From: Pempheris klunzingeri
Lineage: Eukaryota; Chordata; Actinopteri; Acropomatiformes; Pempheridae
Assembly (NCBI RefSeq): GCF_042242105.1
Contig: NC_092013.1
Location: 10,413,618-10,477,617 of the forward strand
DNA: 64,000 bases
Direction: 5' to 3'
Below are positions 39,503 to 55,252 of this stretch, in pieces. A model generated the notes under the pieces. The model saw only the letters and a program-made list of their open reading frames with translations. It was not told the DNA's origin and did not search any database. A program made the position numbers and the translations under genes. Numbering within the stretch: position 1 is the stretch's first letter; each line of letters opens with the position of its first letter.

Positions 39503-39980
39503 TGTGAACTTCAGGAGAAGAGCTGCCATCCAACAACTTCCGTGTAGGCTTCTTCTCCACACGGCAGCGAAGAGTCAGAAAGAGAGAGAGAGGGAGAGAG
39601 AGAGGGAGGGAGAGAGAGGAGGGGGGGGACAGAGGCGAGCTGCACACAGTCCGCCCGGTGCGTCCAAAATGGCTCAGCAGCCAGTAATGCTGATGTGTTA
39701 TAATACTGCAGCGATAAGGACCAGCGGGCCGTGGACGCTGTCCCAACACCTGGGTCTCCCTGAAGATCCCGCCTCAAACATTCCGCCTGCATCCCGTCAG
39801 ATCCATCCCGTCCAGACGGGCGGAAGCGGCGCCGTGCGGAGGCGGTGCCGAGCAGCTGCAGCCCTGATCGGCTGCTCCGGGCTGGAGGGGCGGCCGGGAG
39901 CAGACATCTCCTGCTATCACAAGCCTGCTGCTGCTGCTGCCGCTGCTGCTGCTGCTCTACGGGCGCCACGTCGCTGCTAG
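39503..39980 (-). promoter_or_regulatory. fkbp11: fkbp11 promoter region, CpG-rich
   Basis: CpG-rich region upstream of the fkbp11 ATG with a (GA)n-rich block at 39577-39620 and a CTG-rich run at 39927-39957. A GCCACGTCG word at 39965-39973 matches the XBP1-type ACGT core. Open frames on both strands here (for example 39348-39980) are by-products of composition and simple repeats. Confidence 0.45.
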
Positions 39981-42900
39981 TCCCTCACCAGCCCGCTGCT
40001 CCTGGAGATGTGAGGGTAATGGGGAAAAAGGCGGTTTCAAACCCGGAAGTGATGCCAAATATGAAATGTAAAGAAATGTTAGTATGTGTGGATAGTACAG
40101 AAAACATTAAATGGGTCCTACTATGCAACATATATACTATCATGCAACAGTAAGTTCAAGTTTAGGGGGAAACAAACATTATAGTTTGATCAATTAGTTA
40201 ACAAGTTTAATTAGATTCTAATGTTGCTTCACTCTCTTGGTCCATGGCAAAACATCTGAAGTTAGTTTTCTTTAAAACCATTAAAGATCCCATATTTTGC
40301 AAAATGCACTTTTTAATGTCTTTTCAACATAAATATGTGTCCCCAGTTTGCCTTCAGTCTGCCAAACTCTGTAAAGACCGTCCTCTCTCTCTTTCTCCTG
40401 CTCCATCTTTCAGTAGATGTTTGTGGAAACGCACCGTTTGGATTCGGCTCTCCTTATGATGTCATAAGGGGATCTGTTGATCACATGACCTCATCCAGCC
40501 CCTCAGCAGGCCAACTGTCCCCGCTCACTGCAAAACGTCCTGTGTCCACCTCGCTGTCCGCCATTGTTTTCTCCTCACTAACGCCAGCTCCTTTAAACGT
40601 GATTCTAAAATGAGCAGAACATGGGACCTTTAAGAAAAGTGAGGCCAAGATAATAAATGATCAACCAAAGCTGTTTTGGATTCATGTAGGACCACATTGT
40701 TCAGCATAGGAGTCTGACTGAGAAACATGTCTTTAGGACCTTTAAAATCATATAACTTCTAAACATAAAGCAGCTGATTTTAGCCTCAGGGCCTGGATGT
40801 GAAGAATCTATTAATGTCCGATCCAGAACTACAGTGAAAATCTACATAAGTGGATATAAAAGTTTAGAAGGGAAAAACACATGCCATGTTGTCACACACA
40901 AAGCCGATTGATTGTATATTCAGCAACATACTAGCACATGTACATACAGTTCATTTTATTTGTATTTACTAAGAACAGGAGATCTTCTCAAAAACGCATT
41001 GAGACTGATTTTCTTCAAATATGACTCACTTTGCCTTATGTCAGCAAGTCAGGTATGAAGCCCAGTTGTGATCATAAAAAGTTGAAAATATTACTTAATT
41101 AACACATGGACCATTTGGCCAATCACCTGTTCAGCAACAAGTACAGAAACGTAAAAAATAATAATAAATATATAATAAAAATAATAATGATAAAATAAAA
41201 ATGTATGTATGACCATTTCTGAACTCCAAGTACACATAACTCTCTGATCGCACATTTGTTGTTTGCTGTTATTCTTTTTTCTTGAAGGCTCATTAACGTG
41301 TTTAAAGAAATTAATAATTTGTTTCTCTGAAACCATTGAATTCATATTAGGAAAAGAAAAAGACAAATAAAAAAAATCAATTCACCCCTTTAGGAGAAAG
41401 AAACATAATTGTAATGTCTCCTCTATTCAGTAATATCTGTTTCCTCCATACAGTATGAGATACTAAACATTATCGATCTGTCTCTAAAGTCTCAGTCATA
41501 GATGTCACACTCATGAACAACGTGTCCTCTAATCTGTAGCATTAAAGTAAAGATTGCATTTTTGCCCGAGGTCTCAGTTCATTTCACCTCATCAGCTGTG
41601 TTGTTGTCATCCACAAATTACTCCCACTTCTCTTCGCTTTATTTGCAACAATGACCTGCAAAACTACAACCATTTAAATCGCCAACTGTCCCGAGTCCTC
41701 TGTTTGCCAGCAGGATTTCATGAAAGTCTCACTGGCACAGATTGCGGTATTTGTGCCACATGCTCATGTATTAGACAAAGGATAGTTTTTCATGTGGAGG
41801 AGTCAGAGATTGGAGTTAAATGTTGCTGTTATACAGTGAAAAATGTGCTGTCTAATAACTGTGTTTTTACACCACAGTGTTCATTTTCCTCACAGATATG
41901 TGATTCTCTGTCTGGGCTTACAGATGTAAATTAGCTTATAGCTGACTGTAGTACAGCTAAGTGGCTGTGCACCGTCCCTATCAAACAAACCAACAAATGA
42001 ATAAACGAATAAATGAATAAATAAGTTAAGCTTTGTTAGATGGTACTAGCCAAAACAAACTTATAGACTGCTCAAATATAAATGCTCTTGGTGTCATGCA
42101 TGGTGCTGCTTGTTCTTATCAAACCACCAAACCTGGTGAACTACGTCATAAATTTAAATGGCTGAAATGACAACAAATACAGTTTCCCTGTATTGAAAAA
42201 AGGTGCATAATCAAGAGCGGTGCATTAAAACGCTGTCACAGTGCAGCCCTGAAATAGAAACATATGACTCATCTTTGTGTTCAAACCACAGATTAAACCT
42301 GCTTCCTCCCTCAGATCACAGAAGCAGATGTCGGGAGTGAATGATGGTAAAACCACAGTATCTTAAAAAGAAAAAAAAAAAAAAGAAGATGTAGCCCCAT
42401 CAGCACATTAAACTACAGCATCCAAATACTGTTAGGTTTTAAGATTCATGTAGGAGGTTTTCTGTGGTTATAACTGGTAAAAACATATCATTATCATATC
42501 TGATGAGTCATACGACATAGGTTATCATGACTATGCACCATTTATACAGAGTTTTAGACTAATGGCTGCATTTCAGGAGACTTTGTTCCCCATCTGTGGA
42601 TGAAAATATTGCTCAAGTGTTATGCAACACTGACGACCAGTTCACCATTTCCTGAAAGCTTCACACATACAACAGGAACTTTATATAACAGGATGTCAGG
42701 CTCTGTAGCAATTTGATTTAGTTTAGTCTTGTGACTTCACTCTTTTTTTCAACACATCATTGCTGAACTTGATGCTAATTAGGATACAACTAATTAAAAT
42801 TCGGTGAAGGAGGCGTGCAGCTTTTGGTCATCTACTGCAGAAGCTCCTGAGCTGGTGTTTTAATGAGTGAAGATGGTGAGGCCGCTCAGCGTTTGGTGTT

Positions 42901-44430
42901 GTGCTTTCACAGCGGACACTCTGACTGGTCATAGCAGGAAAGATGACAAAAAATGAGGTGTAACTAATATTATCAGTAATGGCTCTTTTCCGTGAAGTGT
43001 CCCAGTGAAATATACCAGTAAACCAGCACACACCACACTGGAACACACTGGAACCACTCTGGAGTCTGCAACTGGTAAACCTAAATGCAGGGTTTGTACA
43101 CCTTTTTACGAGTATTCAAGCACTTTCACGGTACCTAAACCAACAATTTCCAGACTCATGAATCCTTTATCCTCACATCTAAATAAATTAAACTGCAAAA
43201 AATAAAGTTTACAGAATTCCTTTTTACCCACAGCAATCCATATATGTTGTCATTTTGTTTGAGACAACAAACACATATGACGTCAGAGTCGTTTTATTTC
43301 AAATATTAGAAGATTATGTTGAAAATCAAGTCTTTTTCAAGGAGTACATTTGAATTCAAGCATGTTCCTAACCTTGAAAATATATAAAATACCGGTTAAA
43401 ATTAAGCACTTTAAAGACCCTGTAAATGTAACCCAGTCACCTGTCAGTGTTGTGTGTCCTGTTATGACGTGTCAAAATGTCTGCAGAGATAAAGACGTTT
43501 AAGGGCCCACAAAGCTGCTGATCTGGCCCTGGTTGTTACTCTGCTGTATACAGCGGAGGGACACAGGCCCTAAGGCGATGGAGACGTCCAGACACCGTTT
43601 GAAGGCCTAAAATGTAAATGTATTAATCCAAATAACTGCAAACAAACCTTTTATCATAACTGATAAGCGTTGTACTCACTGAGACAAGTGTAGGCATTTT
43701 CCTGTGTAAACATGAGCAAAGTTTTCATAGAGATTTACGAGCCATGTTTTAGGTTTTTCTTATTCACAAAGCCCGGAGAAGACGTCTAACCTGCTAAAAC
43801 AAGCGAAATAAGCTGAGTTTTTTAAAGTTGTGTGAATAAGAGATGGACACCAAACCAATTCTGAACGCTTTTCACAATAACACCACAATAAGAGACCTTA
43901 TGAATAAGAAGCCAATTAAAATGAATTGTGTGCTCAATTTTCATGTGATTTAACTTCTTATTGCCCTTTGATACATTTCATGAAATTGTATGTTTCTTTT
44001 TTCTTCTTCTTTCTGTATTGTTTTTTTATCTATGAAAGTCTGGTATGGGCAGTTCTATATGTACATACTGTTAATAATCTTATGTTCTATAAAATTAACA
44101 AGATAAAAAAAAGTTTAGATGTGCGAACACTCTGATGGATAGACGGACTTGAAATTAACACATGGGCCAACATTTGGATCATTTACCATTGCAGAGCCCA
44201 TTTCACTGCAACACTATTGGTTTTACATAAAATTATATCCATGCATTTTCTAAGATAAATCAGGATTGAGGTAAAATTGTCCAAAAACTGACAGAAAAAT
44301 GAAAAATCTTCGCCAAACAAACAGACACATGAGCCCACAGACTACAGACTGTATTAAGTCTGTGCTACAAACCTGCAGATCAAACACCTTTTTAAAAGGT
44401 TTGTCAACACAAAATTGTGGCGTGATGTTG
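39981..44430. other. Spacer between divergent fkbp11 and arf3
   Basis: No gene supported. It contains one MITE (40281-40633), AT-rich simple sequence (41150-41215), an A-run (42367-42385) and short AAT(G)n-type repeats near 42000. The 126-codon open frame at 41554-41934 has no recognisable domain, splice context or composition bias. Confidence 0.5.
40281..40633. repeat. MITE-like element with about 20-bp terminal inverted repeats
   Basis: Left end TTAAAGATCCCATATTTTGC; the right end (gcagaacatgggacctttaa) is its inverted copy with three or four mismatches. TTAA occurs at both ends. The interior (taaatatgtgtccccagttt, ctttctcctgctccatcttt, atgatgtcataagg) looks like a widespread fish non-autonomous family. 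Open frames inside (40335-40613) are not genes. Confidence 0.8.
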
Positions 44431-44438
44431 ACCTCAAC

Positions 44439-44448
44439 TCTCGCGAGA
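44439..44448. promoter_or_regulatory. arf3: TCTCGCGAGA palindrome at the arf3 5' end
   Basis: Perfect 10-base TCTCGCGAGA, about 75 bases upstream of the donor of the arf3 non-coding exon. This is the CGCG element bound by BANP at CpG-island promoters in mammals. Binding here is inferred. Confidence 0.65.
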
Positions 44449-44522
44449 TCTCGTTTGCTGCTGCGTTGTGCCCCCGGAAAACACCGTGAGACGTTCACAG
44501 CAGAGGACTCTACTCGGCGGAG
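44449..44522 (+). other. arf3: arf3 non-coding first exon (inferred)
   Basis: CpG-rich stretch ending CGGCGGAG|GTAAGT (donor at 44523). The next exon begins after the acceptor tttccctccag ending at 46262, with 88 bases of 5' UTR before the ATG. The transcription start is not determined. Confidence 0.6.
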
Positions 44523-46347
44523 GTAAGTGGGGACACTCACACCAACACCAACACCAACAACAACCCGGTAATGAACACGTAGGTCCCGCCGGTGGATGTG
44601 GGTGTTTGTTGGGTGTCCAGTGGCGGTTGTGTAGCCTCGGTGTTATCCGGGCTGAAGCGGCGGCGGGCGGCTCTCAGGCGGCAGGATGCCCGCTGAGGTG
44701 ATGTGGCGGATGGATGAATGGGGTGGATGACGCTAGCCACCGTTACGTCTCATCGATTCAGCGATTTAAACTAAAACTACACCGATAAATTAGTGTGTAA
44801 CACGTCAGAAAATTAGGAAATTATCGAGCTTTGGTCGCAGAAATCAACCAATGTCCGGCTAAAGCTAAAGAGGTGAGCGGGGCCGATGATGACAACGGAA
44901 GGATAACTAGCCGTAACGTTACCGTGCTGTAGCATCCCGGGCTAACGTAACCTGAGTCACCCGGAGCCGAGTTAACGTTATCAGGCCCCGCTCCCGGATA
45001 AATCACCATTTTAAGAGCTCACATTTACACCTGTAAACCCACCTGGGAGAGGACAGGAGCTGGTGACAGGCGGGGAAAGTTTGGGGATCCTCTTCAGCAC
45101 CATGGACAGGGCTGCTGGTGGCCCACTGACTCTATTTATTTCTATTTTTATCCTCTATTTCTCACTTTATCCAGCCTGTTAAGTCTCTCAGTCCCTCCCT
45201 GTTGTTGTGGGACGATCAAGGAAATACACTCTCATGGTAAGGATATGTGTAGTATAAGTTGACCACCTTGCCACTTTTAAAATATAGCAAATAAACACTC
45301 TTTATAATTCAGAATATGTGAAGTCACTCACAGCACATACCCCTCAATATACCACAATGTCCAAATGTGTATTTATACGTATAGGAGACATTGGTTTGGA
45401 ACATAACATCACACTCTGAATACATCACATCTATATTTTTCTACTTGTTTTACCTCTAATGGATAAATTCAATGCTGCAAATGATGAAAATTATTAGTGT
45501 TATGAAAGAGCGTATCAATCAGACCATCATGCTTGTAATATGTGGTCAAAGGCTCATAAAGGCAGTAAGTGGACCTTTGAGATAAGCTTGTTTTGTTACC
45601 TGCGCAGTTCCACTTTAAAAACAGCATTTTGGACATCTGAATTGTGTTTTACTCCTTTCCACTGCTGACAACTACATCTGCAAAACATTTTAGGCCTCTT
45701 AGAATATTTAGATTAATTGCCGGTATCTGAAATCTGAACTACAGGGGAAATGTTCTCCTTTGTCTTGTGTTGGGGTTTAGCTGAACGTGTTCAAGCCAGG
45801 CCTGGTAATGTAGGACATTTTGCATGTGCTCTGAGGGCTTGGCGTTGTTGCAGGCTAACATTTGAAGGAGAAAAAAAAAACAGCGAGAAGGATCTGAACA
45901 GATTGTGCTGCAGCCTGGAGTCATGGCACTGACATGCATCTCCTTCACCCTCTCTGCGAGGGAGACTGTGGGTGATTAACATAGCCTGCACCTGTCTTGG
46001 GGTGTGTGTGTGTAGAGGTGAGATTTTCTGGCATGGCATCGTGGTTCTTTTTTTTTAGCAAGGTGAGAAAAGGTGAGCCGAAGCGTTCCTATCATTGGTC
46101 ATTTAACAACGGCCTTGCAGAGAGTTAAGCTTATTAATAATCCTCTCTTTATTGCAGCATGTTAATAGTTTAGATCAGCATCCTTCATTTGATATTTACC
46201 TCACAGTATGTCAACATACATTAAAGTATTTCTAAATGGTTATTTGCTCTGTTTCCCTCCAGCGCTCCTTCATAATCTGTCTCTGCTGGACGAGCGAAAC
46301 TTCGCAGAAAGGCCTCCAGAATCGGGACGTTTAAGAACTTCATCTGA

Positions 46348-49009
<2,662 letters not shown>

Positions 49010-49620
49010 GAAGAAAAGTGGGAAAAGCAGCCAGCAGCCACACCCGTCCAACTTTTTATTTGTTTTGGGAAATGAGGGTGCGAGTAAGGAACAAGGGTTT
49101 CGATTGATAGGTGAAAAGCATGATTCTGGGTTTGGGGGAGATTTTAGGCTTTCATTTTCAGTCTGTTGAGGTTCCTATTAGTTTTCAGAGCTTATTGAAA
49201 GCAGATTCTCATGTACTTCATATTTAAACACACACACACACACACACAAATACACTCTAACTGTAAGCAATCACAGCAGACACTTGCTTTTCCTGTGTCC
49301 ACCTCTTGTCCTTAGGTGCAATGTACTGTATGTTAGTCTCTAGGTGCTGTACCAAGTCATGTGTGACTCCACTGAGTCAGCAATGAGTCAAATATGACTC
49401 TTTGTTGATGTTTGTCCTTCAGCTGTCAGTCGTCCATGCAAACAACTGTTCTGTGTCAGTTGCACTTCCTTTTGTTTGTCTGTTGTTTCTCAGTTCCTGC
49501 GGGGTAACAGAGCCATGTTTGAGAACAATCACGTCACCACAATCCACCGTTGACCGTCGATCGTTTGCTCTCTCTTTTTAATTTGTGAGCAATAGTGATG
49601 CACTTTGATACTCAGATAAG

Positions 49621-49647
49621 CGTGTGCGTGTGCGTGTGCGTGTGCGT

Positions 49648-49678
<31 letters not shown>
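49621..49678. repeat. (GTGCGT)n/(GT)n tract
   Basis: Five to six copies of gtgcgt passing into pure GT repeats; the Arg-Val open frame across it is not a gene. Confidence 0.9.
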
Positions 49679-50908
49679 AGCGTGCACACATACTGTACTG
49701 TGTGTATCAGTCAGTATTAATCATTGGCACCTCTCTGGAGCAGAAGAAAACAACAGGAGCGGAGTTTCTCCCGTCGAACGTCCTAATAACTGCCTCATTT
49801 TGGAAATGTTTTGATATCTGCGGCGTCTTTCTACTCCCCACGTGGCAACCCGAAGCCGCCCTTTTTAAATATTTTAAAACGCACAACACGTTCTCGACTG
49901 CCTGAGCTGCATGCATGCCGGTAGATGTTGCTGTGCTTTTCCATCCTCGGAGCTGCATGGGTGTTGATGCTGTTTGTAGATTTTCTCTAACTGTCCTCTG
50001 CAGTAGGATGCAGGAACGAATCCGCCCTCCATTTTCTTCATTGGTTGTCAACATGTGCTAAATACAGTAAATCCAGCTTTATGGTCTTTTAATGTGAATG
50101 CAGTTGATAGGTTAACCTGCACATGAATGCTACACCCATAGCGTGTCCATATGAGTAGTCAGACTGCATCAGGTTGCTCTCGCTTCGATGTGTTTTAGTC
50201 TCAGAGTTGCATATCTGGAGGACGGTTCTGTTGCTGAGAACTCTGTGTTACTGAATGTGATTACTGTCGATGAATCTATATGTGGCTGTGATGATATTTA
50301 TTTGAGATGCTTATTCCTTTATTTCAGTGACGTGTCGGCATAATTAGGTGAAAGAAAGCAGGGTAGTTAGATCAATTCGTTCACCACACCCACCGCTCGC
50401 TTCAAAAACAGCAGACGAGTTTCTGCCTCACCACTGATACCAGCAGAAAACCCACAGACTTCTGTCAATAAAACTATTTCTTCGTGCCATACATGGGTAC
50501 CACTACTCATACACCAGTGACAGTACAACACGCTGTAAATCAGCTCCACCAAGTTATGACTGCATTGTTCATATTCAGCATCTACTATACGTTAAATCAT
50601 GAGTTTGCTCGTTTGGGTTTTGTGGCCTTATATTTAGTGATTATTGATTTCCTCTCAGCTCGTTTAGTTCTCACATATATTTATCTATGAAGACTTATTT
50701 CTCTATGCCATCAACAGGCGGGTTTTGCACCACAGTTCCAGACGATTAGGTGAAGGTTTTGTCCTTTTGTTTTGCCAGCATACTTGATTCATATTTGGTG
50801 GTAGATTTCTTTGATTTTCTTTGGGGTGTAAAGAAACTTTGATGTAGACTGTGTCTGTGAAACAATGATAATCAGTGAGAACAAAAAATGAAAACAAAGA
50901 AAAAATTC

Positions 50909-50914
50909 AATAAA
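50909..50914 (+). terminator. Polyadenylation signal, arf3 (candidate)
   Basis: AATAAA about 1.9 kb beyond the stop codon. Confidence 0.4.
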
Positions 50915-50930
50915 AAATACTTCTGATTCA

Positions 50931-52260
50931 TTCTGTACCGTTATAGTTACACAAGTAGATTTAAAAAACGGTGACGACCATGTTTCAGTGCTGAATGCAA
51001 GGAGACATCTGTAAGTGATGTAAGACAACAAACAAAATCCTGCTGTATTACAAATAAACCCATTTTCTGTATGACCTGTCTCAACTGTGAGCGAGTGTTT
51101 CTGATGGTTTTCACATTCACACATTCACACCTCATGTTTTATAGTCATTTTTACAAATCATTGATGACTGAAACTGAAGAGAAGATCCTGCAGTGACAAA
51201 CTTCTACCAGAAGAGGACGGTCTTCAGTCAATGTGCTTTGGAGCAGAACCGGCAGCATCCACATTTTATAAGTCAAAGTCACATGTAGTGTGTTTTTTTA
51301 TCCTCATTTTTCTGTTCTTAATGTATTTTTAAAATCTTGATCCTTCATGATTTTTATTAATTTTGTGAGCTAAAAGCATTATTTTGAACTGAAGTCTGCT
51401 ACAGGACTTTTTTTAAACGATAACGGATACGAACGGATAAATACAGTGGATTTTCATCTGCTCTTTGTAAAGCGATAAATGTTGACAGACCTTTTAACAC
51501 ACCGATACCCCTCTCCCAAAAAGAATTTACTATATAAACAGAAAGGGAAAGAGAAAAGTTATTATCTTTAGACTTGCAGGTCTGTGGGACCCAAACAATG
51601 AGGAAATAAAGCCAGTGTCAACAAAACCCAAAGGTTAAAGGGCAAGCACCAGTAGACTCACTCTGTCCTTAATTTGGCAGCTTTCAGTCCTAGAAAAATA
51701 ATAAAATACATGAATGAAAAAAATAAAAACAATTTAACCTTTTTTCCACCAGAGTTTGCTCCTGATGAAGTGGAGAAAACTCAAAACTAGAAAACAGCTT
51801 TCAGACCCACAGGTCACGTATATCTGGTGCAAACTTTGTCCGTTTTTATTTATTTTACCTCTAAACTTAATCTTTAGCAGCTATTGATTTTAATTACAAT
51901 TTATTCTTCTTCAACCAGCTGAAATCATGATTAAGTACTAGTTTGTTTCTTTAAAACATTTGTGTTTTAACAACAGCTGATTAAATTTGAGTCAAATAGA
52001 CCTTCCAGAAGTAAAAAGTAGTTCCTGTTTACCTGTTGCAGCTGTGAGACACATACTTTACTTACTTACTGGTGTTGTGGGGACATAAATGTGTTTACTG
52101 TTGCATTGTGGGGACTCACCTTTCTTCTGGGGACAAAATGGCACAATGTCCCCATAAAGTTAAAGTGTAGGTCAAAGGTTAGGTTAGGGTGAGGGCAGCG
52201 GTAGTAGTAATGGTTATGGTTGGGGTAAGTCGGGAAATGAATGTGAGTCACTGTAATGTC

Positions 52261-52296
<36 letters not shown>

Positions 52297-54800
52297 ATGG
52301 TGCCCTCAGCTACTATATGAATAAAAGAACTGATAGTGTCTCTGCTGCTGATCTTCTGCCACAACCACTTGTGATGTTGCTTGAATCTTTTTATGTTTCC
52401 TTGACCTTTGGCAGGTTGTTTCAGTAAGGACAAAAAGAACTTCTAAACATCGCTTCCTGGTAGTGGTGAAATATTAACCATTTGCTTTGAACACCCTTAT
52501 TACAACTCAGACTAGAAAATAAGAAAGAAGCAACTCTTTTTTTCTCAAACTGGGTACTTTTTCTGACAGATGTATAATTCTGTGTAATTATAAAGTGTCC
52601 AGATGGAGAAACAACAACTTTGTTGGTAAGTGTGTGTGAGACAGACAGACAGACTGGAGCTGCAGGCAGAGCCAGTTTTACAGAGCAGCTCATCTCGCTC
52701 CCCCACTTTTACAAACAGACGATGTTTTCATCATGGAGCTAAATGACAAGATGACAAGAGATAAGATTTTCTGACCAAACCAGATATTAGTCTGAGGTCA
52801 GGAAGTGCACTTCCTGCTCTGCCATTTGACATTTTTTCTTTTGCAGCAGGAGAAGACAAACCTTCTCTTTCTTGAACATTATAAACATACAGACATTCAG
52901 CTGGTTTGAATGAACATTTGAATTGTTCAACACTGCAGGAAAGGTTTGATGGCAGTTGCACGTCAAACAATTTGCTGACGGCTGTTATGCACAACTGACA
53001 TACTTTGGTCCTAAGTACGGCAGTAAAATCACACGCTGCAAGACTGATTCAGCAATAAAATAATCCTACATTAAGAAAGGGGTCAAAGCCCGACTGTTGG
53101 ACAATCAGATCAGACAAATCGAAACCTTCCTTACGATCATGTGTGATGGAGTGACTCATACAGAGAAGTAGGAAGAGAACGAGTTTGTTTGTTTTTTTAC
53201 AGTTATTTGTTGTTTTTAGTGGACAATATCAGAAGGGATGTGACTTGTTTTTTCAGCAGAGTAGAAGTGGTTCGTCCCCTGTGGAGGAGACATGGTTTCT
53301 TGTTATAAGTAACTGCTCTGACTGTAATGATAAAATGACTCAAACAAGTAAACAACAAAAAAAAGTTTCAGAATCACAGAATCAGACTGGCAATCCATGG
53401 TGGACAAAATGCCAAAAAGAACCTAAAACCCTGCCTGGGAGACCTGAAGTGTTAAGCATCAGAAATGAACTTAATAAATTAGCATTTTATGAAAGATTGT
53501 GGAAAGAATGAGTCAACAATTTAGCATGTCAGCTCCCTATTTGCATTTTCACAGTGACTGAACACAAAGATGTGACGAGTTAGAGGTGATATGTCCTCAC
53601 ATATTCATCAAATGTGCGATGAATGCAGAATAAAGGGTAAAAGCAAGGCCTAGCAGCACACTGTTGGTGATCTCACTCAGTTTATTCACATGGTGTCACC
53701 AAAAATCACTCAGGTATACACTGATAAGAAATGCCTCTTTCAGTTTATCCTCCGGGCCTTAAGGTGATCCCACTGTCCCCTGTTCCAGCGTGATGAGCGC
53801 TTTCGTGGCCTGTCATCCCTCTTGCTCTCTCTGCACACCGACCATCAGTCTGTTAAGTGTCAGACTTTAAAATGAACGCACGCTGCTCCATCTCTGTGCT
53901 TAAAGGTCTTTGGACTTGTTGACAACATTCTTGTGAAAGCTCTGTTGTGTAAATGGCCGCGGTGACTTTAGTGAATTGCTGCCTCGAGCACAGTTTTGTT
54001 GGAGCTGCATACACAGTGCACACACAGCAACTTGTGCTTTTTCTTTTTCATTTTCCTTTTTTTTTTTTTCGTATGAATATTTTCCCTGTACTTTTGCTCA
54101 TTCCTATCATGCACTTAAATGATTTCTATCTTTCCACATCTTGATTTAAATTGAAGTGAAACTGTGCGTTTGTTGTCTTTGCCCCTAAACTTTGGAATAG
54201 TTTAGCCCTTCAAATCAGGTCATTCATTTCAACTGGACATTTCTTCACCCTTTCTTAACTGATGGCTTTAAAATATTATTACCGTTTTGCAATCGTGCAA
54301 AATGTATTGCAAATTCTATATTTATCGCACTTCTTTCTCATCCTGCCTGCATGATATTTAATCCTTTTTATTATGAAGCACTTTGTAGGCTGAACTTAGT
54401 TTTGAAAAGTGCTTAAAAAGGAGTAACTCACTTCACTGCAAATTCTGCAAACATCCAAACTGTTGGACTTTGCATGCACACATTTGATTTTACAAAATGA
54501 GTCATTTAAAGCTGTTTTCAAGTTATTGATCAGAAAACCTGAATCTACTAAGAGGAAAGCATTTTTTTTTAAGAGGATGCCGCCACAGTGATCAGATCTA
54601 CACTGTTCAGACTCTGCATCCATTCTTGTTTTTTCACGGCAGAAAATGTCCTCGTATTTTCTCATCAGATGATCAAACTTTACAGTACGGTATTATGCAT
54701 CTTTTGATCGTGTGTCCAAGGTTTCCGTCATCACGTTTTTATGAGCAGTCCTGTGGCTGCAGGCGGGTCATAAATCAGTGCCGGAGAAACTGGCGCTCCT
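50931..54800. other. Spacer between arf3 and erbb3
   Basis: No gene supported. The stretch is AT-rich. It contains a GGGGAC-containing repeat with an attached (GT)n tract (52070-52294). The 108-codon open frame at 53185-53511 has no recognisable domain or splice context. Confidence 0.5.
52070..52294. repeat. Dispersed repeat ending in (GT)n
   Basis: Repeated GTGGGGAC words (52078, 52109, and inverted gtcccc at 52148), a gttaggttagggtgagg segment, then (GT)15 at 52264-52294. It resembles a common fish repeat that is usually followed by a GT tract. Confidence 0.55.
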
Positions 54801-55116
54801 GCCGCTGATTGGCTCCGAGCTGCGCTCCAATCTCTGAGCTGCACTGATTCCTCTCACACAGACCTGAGCGGGCGACTTGTCATGCTCAGTTAAATGACAA
54901 ACACAGACGACGAACTGGTTTCCACCTCTGCATTTCGAGTACGAGAAGAAAGCGAAAGAAAGGACCGAGAAAGCGCTGGAACATCTGGATTAAGTCTAAC
55001 GCCGTTTCTAAATGGACTCTCTCGGATTGAAACGGCTGATGACGATTTTTGAGGCGAAAAGGACAAACTTTTCCTCGTGAATATGTTGATTGTGGTTGTT
55101 TAAAACGTGAGCGAGG
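54800..55116 (+). promoter_or_regulatory. erbb3: erbb3 promoter / 5' UTR
   Basis: An inverted CCAAT box (ATTGG, 54808-54812) lies in a GC-richer stretch about 300 bases upstream of the ATG. No TATA box is evident. The transcription start is probably between 54830 and 54900, which is inference. Confidence 0.45.
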
Positions 55117-55208
55117 ATGACCGCCCTCATGAGGAAGGCGCAACAGGTGCTGTGCGTCCTGCTGCTGTGCGCTCTCCAACTCTGCAGCGCGCAGACACAA
55201 GGAGGTGG

Positions 55209-55252
<44 letters not shown>

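Larger units (their letters stand above)
49010..50930 (+). other. arf3: arf3 3' UTR (inferred)
   Basis: From the arf3 stop to AATAAA at 50909-50914. Contains (CA)n at 49227-49247 and a (GTGCGT)n/(GT)n tract at 49621-49678. Earlier and later signals (50466, 51052) could also be used. Confidence 0.5.

Noticed and set aside
39348-39980. 210-codon open frame on plus and 152- and 113-codon frames on minus
   Set aside because: They overlap fkbp11 exon 1, a (GA)n block and a CTG run in a CpG-rich region; the proteins are low-complexity Arg/Glu, Ser/Leu or Gln/Ala runs.
40335-40613. 92-codon open frame
   Set aside because: Entirely within the MITE at 40281-40633.
41554-41934. 126-codon open frame between fkbp11 and arf3
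   Set aside because: No recognisable domain, splice context or repeat family; AT-rich surroundings; consistent with chance.
45527-45542. 16-base match (atcagaccatcatgct) to acvr1b positions 10-25
   Set aside because: A 16-base match is expected about once by chance in a window this size, and there is no supporting flank, unlike the 25-base echo at 2925-2949.
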